The notes under the pieces are model-generated. The model ran no database searches, was not told where the DNA came from, and worked only from the letters and a program-made list of their open reading frames with translations. Positions 34,835-41,153 of a stretch of 64,000 nt of DNA are shown here, piece by piece; within the stretch, counting starts at the first letter, position 1, and each line of letters opens with the position of its first letter. A program made the position numbers and the translations under genes. The stretch comes from Maribacter sp. Its GTDB lineage: Bacteria > Bacteroidota > Bacteroidia > Flavobacteriales > Flavobacteriaceae. The DNA lies in contig DRFI01000025.1 in NCBI GenBank assembly GCA_011050675.1, positions 62,001 through 126,000 on the forward strand, read 5' to 3'.

Positions 34835-36244
34835 ATGAACATAGAACAAATATATACTGGTTGTTTGGCTCAAGGAGCTTATTATATTGAGAGTGATGGG
34901 GAAGTAGCTATAATTGACCCGTTACGAGAAGTGAGTCCGTATATAAAAAGAGCAGCGAACGACAACGCCAAGATCAAGTATATTTTTGAAACACATTTTC
35001 ATGCCGATTTTGTTAGCGGACATGTTACATTATCTAAAGAAACTGGTGCACCTATTATTTATGGACCTACTGCAAACCCAACTTTCGATGCCATTATAGC
35101 AGAGGACGGGCAAGAGTTTAAATTAGGGAAAATTACATTTAAGGTATTGCATACTCCTGGACATACTATGGAAAGTACGACCTATTTGTTAAGAGATGAA
35201 AATGGTAAAGACCACGCTATTTTTTCTGGTGATACTTTATTCTTAGGAGATGTTGGTAGACCAGATTTAGCACAGAAATCTGCAGATATGACCCAAGAAC
35301 AATTGGCAGGAACATTATTCGATAGTTTACGAACTAAAATAATGCCATTAGCAGACGATATTACAGTTTACCCAGCACATGGTGCGGGTTCGGCATGTGG
35401 TAAGAACATGATGAAGGAGACTGTTGATACTTTGGGTAATCAGAAAAAAATGAATTATGCTTTACGGGCAGATATGACCAAAGAAGAATTCGTTGCAGAA
35501 GTTACAGACGGGTTGTTGCCTCCGCCTAAATATTTTCCTTTGAACGTAAAGATGAACAAAGAAGGGTATGAGGACATTGATGACGTTATTGAACGTGGAA
35601 ACCGTGGGCTAACTCCCGAGGAATTTGAGAAAGCAGCGAATACTACAGAGGCTCTAGTGTTAGATGTAAGACACCAAGATGAATTTGTTAAAGGACATGT
35701 GCCAAGATCTATTTTCATTGGTTTAAACGGAGATTTTGCTCCTTGGGTTGGTGATCTAATAGCGGATACCAAACAGCCTTTGTTATTAGTAGTTCCCGAA
35801 GGTAAAGAAGAAGAAGCGATCACCAGACTATCTCGTGTTGGGTTCGATTCGGCTATAGGGTATTTAAAAGGCGGTATTGGAGCATGGGAAACTGCAGGTA
35901 AGGAGATTGATCAAATTACTTCAATTACATCATCCGAGGCTAAAAATATTATTAATAAAGGAGATGTTGCTATTTTTGATGTACGTAAAGATGGTGAATA
36001 CCAAAGTGAGCACTTATTAAATGCGGTACATACGCCACTTAGTGAATTGAATAAGCATTTGTCTAAATTTCCTGAGAAGGGAGAATTTTTGGTTCATTGT
36101 GCTGGTGGATACAGATCGGTAATAGCATCGTCTATTTTAAAAAGTCGTGGAATCCATAATTTAATTGATGTAAAAGGCGGGTACGGAGCACTTAAAAAGG
36201 AAGATTTACAGAAGACAGATTTTGTTTGTCCGACAACCTTATAA
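34835..36244 (+). CDS. MBL-fold persulfide-dioxygenase-like protein with two rhodanese domains
   Basis: A 469-residue cytoplasmic protein. The metallo-beta-lactamase domain (about 1-250) has THFHADFVSGH (about 52-62), TPGHTMEST, FSGDTLFLGDVGRPD and YPAHGAGSACG, close to ETHE1-type persulfide dioxygenases. Two rhodanese domains follow. The first (about 270-365, LDVRHQDEFVKGHVP) lacks the catalytic Cys at the expected loop (LLLVVPEGK). The second (about 375-465) has the active CAGGYRS loop at about residue 430. It lies 60 bases after the SulP transporter, which suggests a shared job in sulfur handling, such as removal of persulfide or sulfide. Confidence 0.93.
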   Translation: MNIEQIYTGCLAQGAYYIESDGEVAIIDPLREVSPYIKRAANDNAKIKYIFETHFHADFVSGHVTLSKETGAPIIYGPTANPTFDAIIAEDGQEFKLGKITFKVLHTPGHTMESTTYLLRDENGKDHAIFSGDTLFLGDVGRPDLAQKSADMTQEQLAGTLFDSLRTKIMPLADDITVYPAHGAGSACGKNMMKETVDTLGNQKKMNYALRADMTKEEFVAEVTDGLLPPPKYFPLNVKMNKEGYEDIDDVIERGNRGLTPEEFEKAANTTEALVLDVRHQDEFVKGHVPRSIFIGLNGDFAPWVGDLIADTKQPLLLVVPEGKEEEAITRLSRVGFDSAIGYLKGGIGAWETAGKEIDQITSITSSEAKNIINKGDVAIFDVRKDGEYQSEHLLNAVHTPLSELNKHLSKFPEKGEFLVHCAGGYRSVIASSILKSRGIHNLIDVKGGYGALKKEDLQKTDFVCPTTL

Positions 36245-36255
36245 CCGGTTTAAGA

Positions 36256-37620
36256 CTATACTGCAAATATCGCGGTAGGATGATTTCTTATATAGCTTTC
36301 AACAATACGCTGGGTTTCTAGCGTATTTTTTTGTGGTGTAATGAACATCTCAAGGTCTTCAATTTGCTCTATGGCAACATCTATAGGAGCAAAACCATAG
36401 CCAGCATAATTGTTTTCTCTTATAACAACAAATCCGTTTTCGTCTATGGTTCTACCGTTGGTTTTAATTACTAGGGTAGCTTCTACTTCTTTAATGCTCT
36501 GTAAGGCATCTTGTACGCGTTGGTTGTATTCTTCTACTATATCTAAATCAGAACAAATACCAATACATTGTTTTATTTTATAATGAGAGCATACAGCTAC
36601 ATTTTCTTGTAGATGACAATACTTAGGGCAAAGTTCAAAAGTGCTACATAGTGTTTCTAAGTATTGCCTTGCTTCTGTGGGGCTATAACAAATTGCCACC
36701 GGGTTCGGTGTCATTTTTATTTTATTAAAGGCAAGGTGAATTATACCATTTCTATCTTCATAACTGAATATACCATATTGTTGAATAGACCTTTTTTGTG
36801 CACTATTGTATTTAGGGTAATAGTGTTTAATTTCTGCCGATTCTTTTAGTAATGCTATAAGTTCATTACCGGTCTCCTCGAAATCTAAAGATGTAGTTTC
36901 TGCACAAAGGGTAATTTCTTTTGTCTTTTTATCATAAAAATGACCAAGCACTCTTTTTTTGATGTTCTTGGCTTTACCTACATAAATGATTTTCCCCTTT
37001 TGGTCTTTAAAATAGTAGACTCCAGGAGTGGTAGGTAGTTTTAAGTATTCTTCTTTTGGTAAACCAGGCGGTAGTGTTGCCTCTTGTGATTTTGAATTTA
37101 AGAAAAGCTTAAAAATCTTTTCTGAATTTTCTGCACGTAGTAACTTGTGAAAAAGTAATACAGTGGCATGTGCATCTCCTCTAGCTCGGTGCCTATCGGT
37201 TAAGGGTATTCCTAATGCTGCCGTTAGTTTTCCTAAACTGTACGAATTGTAGCCAGGCAGTAATTTTCTTGACAAGCGAACCGTGCACAGTTTCTTTCTA
37301 GAGAAATCATGACCAAGTAAAGTAAACTCGTTTTTAATCACATTATAATCGAAATTGACACTATGGGCAACAAAAATAGTATCTGCTGTAATAGCTTTGA
37401 TTTGCGGTATTATTTCTTCTAACAATGGAGCATTGCGTACCATATCATTGTCAATACCTGTTAGTCCCGTTATAAATGCTGGAATTGGACATTGCGGATT
37501 CACCAAAGAAGTAAATTCATCGATTACTTCATGACCATCATATTTAAATATGGAAATCTCGGTAATTCTATTGCCTTTTACTCCGTTGCCGGTAGTTTCT
37601 ATGTCAATTATCGTATACAA
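36256..37620 (-). CDS. DnaQ-like exonuclease fused to GIY-YIG nuclease domain
   Basis: A 454-residue two-nuclease fusion. The N-terminal 3'-5' exonuclease domain (about 1-165) has the DEDDh motifs: TIIDIETTG (about 3-11), HSVNFDYNVI (about 86-95) and HRARGDAHAT (about 143-152). The UvrC/Cho-type GIY-YIG domain follows (about 198-280), PGVYYFKDQKGKIIYVGKAKN. The C-terminal part (about 280-454) has the Cys pattern CSTFELCPKYCHLQ and CIGIC. This architecture resembles epsilon/UvrC-like proteins of many bacteria, with a role in excision repair inferred. The start is TTG 37620, giving MYTIIDIETTG; no ATG is available near. Confidence 0.93.
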   Translation of the reverse strand: MYTIIDIETTGNGVKGNRITEISIFKYDGHEVIDEFTSLVNPQCPIPAFITGLTGIDNDMVRNAPLLEEIIPQIKAITADTIFVAHSVNFDYNVIKNEFTLLGHDFSRKKLCTVRLSRKLLPGYNSYSLGKLTAALGIPLTDRHRARGDAHATVLLFHKLLRAENSEKIFKLFLNSKSQEATLPPGLPKEEYLKLPTTPGVYYFKDQKGKIIYVGKAKNIKKRVLGHFYDKKTKEITLCAETTSLDFEETGNELIALLKESAEIKHYYPKYNSAQKRSIQQYGIFSYEDRNGIIHLAFNKIKMTPNPVAICYSPTEARQYLETLCSTFELCPKYCHLQENVAVCSHYKIKQCIGICSDLDIVEEYNQRVQDALQSIKEVEATLVIKTNGRTIDENGFVVIRENNYAGYGFAPIDVAIEQIEDLEMFITPQKNTLETQRIVESYIRNHPTAIFAV

Positions 37621-37849
37621 AAAGTGAAGAATAGATTAGAACTGTAAAGTTAGCAGAAAATGTATTAGCATGAGTAGTTCTAAATTTGATTTAGGTCGTA
37701 AGGAAATTGAAATAAGAAGAGAGGTAGAATGTTGAATGTGCCAGACATTCAAAAATAGAGTTGAAGGACTGCTAAAAGTTGATGCTACAACTAAATGTTA
37801 TAACAGTTGTAGGAACAATTTTAACAAGGTTAAAGATGCTTAGAATTTC

Positions 37850-38059
37850 TTATTTAGCTACTGGTGTACTCACGTTATTAATAACTGTTACTCCTGAATT
37901 TTGAGTATTGGTATCGTTATTTAAAATGTTTTTTTCAGTGTTGTCACGTACTACATATTCAGAGACAAGATCATAATCTTTACCGCAAGAGGATAAACTT
38001 AAAAGAAAAACAACAGCTGCTAGAGGGACGAAAAAGGTTTTGGTAATGTTCAACTTCAT
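37850..38059 (-). CDS. small lipoprotein, 69 residues
   Basis: The signal peptide MKLNITKTFFVPLAAVVF continues to the lipobox LSSC, with the lipidated Cys at residue 25, followed by GKDYDLVSEYVVRD. The remaining about 30 residues are Asn/Thr-rich and probably disordered. The CxKDYDLVSEY pattern after the lipid Cys is familiar as a leader of flavobacterial surface proteins, but here the protein stops at 69. It could be a truncated relic of a larger surface protein or a true small lipoprotein. Upstream (38060-38624) is gene-poor. Confidence 0.6.
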   Translation of the reverse strand: MKLNITKTFFVPLAAVVFLLSLSSCGKDYDLVSEYVVRDNTEKNILNNDTNTQNSGVTVINNVSTPVAK

Positions 38060-38165
38060 GTAAATGGTGGTAAAAATTATCTCGCTAATTTATTAACGCG
38101 TTTCGAAAATATTTAAACTTTATCCATTAACGACGAAAAGTTGTATTTATTCGATGAAATGCATA

Positions 38166-38200
38166 TTAATGTTATTAACACGGGCTGTTAATAACATTAA
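38166..38200. repeat. 15-bp perfect inverted repeat
   Basis: TTAATGTTATTAACA (38166-38180), loop CGGGC, then its exact complement (38186-38200). No T run follows on either strand. A second inverted repeat starts 8 bases further on. Confidence 0.7.
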
Positions 38201-38207
38201 ATCGTTA

Positions 38208-38233
38208 AATTATAAGCGAATTAACTTATAATT
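38208..38233. repeat. 9-bp perfect inverted repeat
   Basis: AATTATAAG (38208-38216) and its complement (38225-38233) with an 8-base loop, close to the larger repeat at 38166-38200. Confidence 0.6.
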
Positions 38234-38499
38234 CAGATAGCAATCTATTATTTTAAATCAAAAAAAATGTGATAAAAAATGATTAAGAAGTAAGGCTTCT
38301 CCTCTATGAGTCTGCTTTCTTTAATTTTTGGTAAGGAATAAAATTATGATGATGTAAGAATGTATTCTTTTTAAGGAAAGGATCTATGGTTATTTTTTTG
38401 TTTTTGGGAATAAAGGAACTCTTTAAAAATACTAAGAACTTAAAGTTACCTTGATGTTTACTTAATCTTGAATTTAATAAATGAACTCATCTTTGCAGC

Positions 38500-38562
38500 G
38501 AGTTTAGAATAAGTTTGAGTTAGTTGACCAACCGATGCATTAGTATAATGTGTCGGTTTTTT
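38500..38562 (+). ncRNA. candidate small RNA ending in an orphan terminator
   Basis: TTG at 38468-38470, a 17-base gap and CATCTTTG at 38488-38495 resemble a -33/-7 promoter with one mismatch. A transcript from near 38500 would end at the plus-strand hairpin at 38530-38562, about 60 nt long, with no open frame. No plus-strand gene lies upstream to explain that terminator. This is inferred from sequence only. Confidence 0.3.
38530..38562 (+). terminator. orphan intrinsic terminator
   Basis: AACCGA (38530-38535) and TCGGTT (38553-38558) close a hairpin that continues inward through a further 7 pairs, two of them G-T, with a 3-base loop. A T run follows on the plus strand only. The minus-strand side has no T run. 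Confidence 0.75.
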
Positions 38563-38624
38563 ATGTCTTTTAATAAATAACTAGGTAAAGAATGTGTTCG
38601 TAAAAGGAAATTATTTTGAAATAT

Positions 38625-38855
38625 TTAAAATTGTACTTTGATTTCCTTGATTTTAAAAACCTGAGTTCTTAGAAGATTCTGGAAAATAAAAACAATTTTC
38701 TCCTGGTTTTTCTCAGGAATACGTCCGCCAATAATCCAATTTTTTCTAACGTAATTGGTGCTTTTTAGATTAAACTCAGACATCAAGCATTGTAGTGCTT
38801 CTTCACGAGTCTCGTCGTTCATTTTACTGAACATTTGTTTTATATTTTCGGTCAT
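38625..38855 (-). CDS. small basic protein, possible HTH DNA-binding protein
   Basis: A 76-residue protein from ATG 38855 (MTENIKQMFSKMNDETREEA). The middle, FNLKSTNYVRKNWIIGGRIP followed by EKNQEKIVFIFQNLL, has the spacing of a helix-turn-helix with basic residues, resembling small Cro-like or PUL-associated proteins, but I cannot name a family. The longer frame starts at TTG 38900, upstream of a TAnnTTTG element at 38875-38882, so ATG 38855 is preferred. It is divergent from the phosphatase fusion gene at 39073, so a local regulatory role is conceivable. Confidence 0.65.
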   Translation of the reverse strand: MTENIKQMFSKMNDETREEALQCLMSEFNLKSTNYVRKNWIIGGRIPEKNQEKIVFIFQNLLRTQVFKIKEIKVQF

Positions 38856-38874
38856 TGGTGGTTTTGGTAGTCTC

Positions 38875-38882
38875 CAAAAATA
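38875..38882 (-). promoter_or_regulatory. candidate -7 element for the small basic protein
   Basis: The minus strand reads TATTTTTG, matching TAnnTTTG, 19 bases before ATG 38855. It also decides that start over TTG 38900. Confidence 0.45.
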
Positions 38883-39009
38883 AATAAAAAAGTGTTTCAA
38901 CTGGCGAAAATCTTTAAATAGATATGATCATGTTGACAACAATTTAATCTTTACTTGACCTTAACTTAAGTTAAAATTGAATTTTAGATATAACATTTGC
39001 AAACCGAAA

Positions 39010-39017
39010 TATTTTTG
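39010..39017 (+). promoter_or_regulatory. candidate -7 element for the phosphodiesterase-phosphatase fusion gene
   Basis: TATTTTTG matches TAnnTTTG, 55 bases before ATG 39073. A 14-bp perfect palindrome (TTAACTTAAGTTAA, 38961-38974) lies 35 bases upstream of it and could be an operator. Confidence 0.4.
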
Positions 39018-39072
39018 AGGTAAAACCGTACCTTAAGATTTTTAAAGATTTTCTTTATTTTAAAATTGAACT

Positions 39073-40854
39073 ATGAGACTGATAAGAATAGCATTAACCT
39101 TTTTGTTTTTAGTAGGTTTTAATACTGGGTTTTCTCAGGATTATAAAGTTCATTCTCATAATGATTACAAACAGAACGTTCCGTTCTGGAAGGCATTTGG
39201 TGCTGAGGTGCAATCTATTGAAGTAGATGTATTTTATGTCGATGATAAATTGATGGTTGGTCATGAGCTTAATGAAGTTGAGCAAGACAAAACTTTAGAG
39301 CGTTTGTATTTATATCCTTTAAAAGAAGCTATAGCCTTAAAAATGGTGTCAGGTAAGCCGATTCAGCTAATGGTAGATGTTAAGACAGATGCCTATAAAA
39401 CGCTAGATGCTATCGTTACTAGCATAAAGGAATACCCAACGATTATTAATAATGAAAACATTAAGATTATCATTTCTGGTAATAGACCGGCTATAGAAGA
39501 GTATGTAAACTATCCAGATTATATTTATTTCGATTATCAAAGTTTAGAACCTATTGAAGATGCTAAAACACTTGATAAAATTGCTATGGTGAGTTTGAGT
39601 TTTAAGAATTATTCTGAATGGAATGGTAAAGGCAGATTAACAGCTGATGATTATAATATGGTTACAGCAGTAATTGATAAAGCACATAAATTAAAGAAGC
39701 CATTCCGTTTTTGGGCAACTCCAGATTCTAAATCTGCTTGGAAAGCTTTTGCGAACATGGGTGTGGATTTTATAAATACAGATATGCCTAATGAATGTGT
39801 ACAGTATGTTTCTTCATTAAAGGAGAGAGTTGCTCAAAATACAATTTTTTCGAAAGTGTACAGACCAACGTTTGAATCTGATGGGGCGAATCGTACACCA
39901 AAGAATATTATTTTGATGATTGGTGACGGTAACGGAATAACTCAAATTTCATCTGCAGTTTTAGCGAACAATGGAGAGCTTTCCTTGACTCAATTAAAAA
40001 GTGTAGGTTTTATAAAAACGCAATCTGCCGATGATTTTACAACAGATTCTGCCGGTGCAGGTAGTGCAATTGCTACAGGTCAAAAAACAAACAATAGAGC
40101 AGTTGGAACCGATGTCACCGGTTTAGCAATACCAAACCTTACTGAGATACTTTCAGGAAAAGGGTTTAATACAGGTGTTATAACTACCGATGAGATTACA
40201 GGAGCGACACCTTCATCATTTTTTGCCCACAGAACAGATAGGGGAATGGTATCGGAAATTGCATCAGACTTAAATACTTCTAAATTAAAATTATTCATAT
40301 CAAGACCAACTTCTACTGTTAAGAATATTCAAGAGTACGGATTTAATATGAAACTGGATATAGCCGCTATTGGTACTAGTAAGGAAGAAAAGGTAGGCGC
40401 ATGGTTTGCCGATATAAAATTAGAATCTTTAGAAGGTCATGTGGAGCAATTGTCGATAGCCACTAAAAACGGATTGTCTTTTTTAAATAATAAAAAGAAA
40501 TCTTTTTTCTTAATGACGGAAGGAGCGAAAATTGATAGTTACAGTCATGAAAATGATATTACTGGTGTTATAAATGAAAGTATATCTTTTGATAAGGCAA
40601 TTACCGAAGCATTAAAATTTGCCGACGCAGATAAAAACACTCTTGTCATTATTACAGCGGATCATGAAACTGGTGGATTAACTATTCCTCAAGGTAATAT
40701 GCTTAAACATGAAATCGAGGCTGATTTTACTACACACGACCATACAGGCGTAATGGTTCCTATTTTTGCCTATGGTCCCATGTCTCAAGAATTCCAAGGT
40801 ATTTATGATAATAATGAGATTTTCCACAAAATCATCAAAATATTAGACCTATAA
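39073..40854 (+). CDS. exported fusion of glycerophosphodiesterase/PI-PLC-like domain and alkaline phosphatase
   Basis: A 593-residue protein with a signal peptide (MRLIRIALTFLFLVGFNTGF, cleavage near SQ). The N-terminal domain (about 25-255) has YKVHSHNDYKQNVPF, SIEVDVFYVDDKLMVGHE and FINTDMPNE, the catalytic residues of the GDPD/PI-PLC-like superfamily (AIM6-like group). The C-terminal alkaline phosphatase domain (about 275-593) has IILMIGDGNG, TDSAGAGSAIATGQKTNNRA with the Ser nucleophile, and ITADHETGG metal ligands. One chain could split a glycerophosphodiester and then release phosphate from the product. It precedes SusC, SusD and another phosphatase on the same strand, so a phosphate-harvesting role is likely. 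Confidence 0.9.
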   Translation: MRLIRIALTFLFLVGFNTGFSQDYKVHSHNDYKQNVPFWKAFGAEVQSIEVDVFYVDDKLMVGHELNEVEQDKTLERLYLYPLKEAIALKMVSGKPIQLMVDVKTDAYKTLDAIVTSIKEYPTIINNENIKIIISGNRPAIEEYVNYPDYIYFDYQSLEPIEDAKTLDKIAMVSLSFKNYSEWNGKGRLTADDYNMVTAVIDKAHKLKKPFRFWATPDSKSAWKAFANMGVDFINTDMPNECVQYVSSLKERVAQNTIFSKVYRPTFESDGANRTPKNIILMIGDGNGITQISSAVLANNGELSLTQLKSVGFIKTQSADDFTTDSAGAGSAIATGQKTNNRAVGTDVTGLAIPNLTEILSGKGFNTGVITTDEITGATPSSFFAHRTDRGMVSEIASDLNTSKLKLFISRPTSTVKNIQEYGFNMKLDIAAIGTSKEEKVGAWFADIKLESLEGHVEQLSIATKNGLSFLNNKKKSFFLMTEGAKIDSYSHENDITGVINESISFDKAITEALKFADADKNTLVIITADHETGGLTIPQGNMLKHEIEADFTTHDHTGVMVPIFAYGPMSQEFQGIYDNNEIFHKIIKILDL

Positions 40855-41153
40855 ATTAGAATTTGTTTAATTTTTATTACTTAAATTGTTAATTTGTTAA
40901 ACTAAATCTGTTTAACAAGATAATCCTTACTGCAAAATTCTTTAAGCTGAAAACAAATGTTAACTTAATACTAATTTAACAACAGCTCAATTTTGGTCAA
41001 ATATGCTAATGTAAACGTGATCTTATGTTAACAGTCACTTGCATCGCTAAAACTACTTTTGCAGCGCAAATTAATTTTAGGATTTAAGTTTTTCTAGAAC
41101 TCAATCTTACCTCCTGAAATATAAAAACAACAAATTTTATTAAACCAAACTGT
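40855..41153. other. 299-base leader/promoter region of the SusC gene
   Basis: No coding frame is seen. It is very AT-rich with several TTAAC-type words (for example 40960-40968, TTAACTTAA), the same nonamer as at 38961-38969 before the fusion gene. It ends with the -7 element at 41054-41061 and a leader of about 90 bases before SusC. No T-run terminator was found after the fusion gene. Confidence 0.4.
41054..41061 (+). promoter_or_regulatory. candidate -7 element for the SusC gene
   Basis: TACTTTTG matches TAnnTTTG, 92 bases before ATG 41154, leaving a long 5' leader. Confidence 0.5.

Larger units (their letters stand above)
38060..38624. other. 565-base gene-poor region with inverted repeats and an orphan terminator
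   Basis: I see no coding frame. The region holds two perfect inverted repeats: arms 38166-38180/38186-38200 (15 bp, 5-base loop) and 38208-38216/38225-38233 (9 bp, 8-base loop). It also holds an orphan plus-strand terminator at 38530-38562. Neither inverted repeat is followed by a T run, so they look like operators or structured DNA rather than terminators. Confidence 0.5.

Noticed and set aside
37621..37849. Inverted repeat CTACAACT...AGTTGTAG (37785-37812) as a regulatory site
   Set aside because: Only 8 bp with a 12-base AT-rich loop; such pairs occur by chance, and no gene start is close on the right strand.
38961..40968. Shared nonamer TTAACTTAA before the phosphatase fusion gene and before SusC, as a Pho-box-like regulator site
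   Set aside because: The word is AT-rich and likely common by chance, and it lies at different distances from the two -7 elements (41 and 86 bases). I kept it only as a note.
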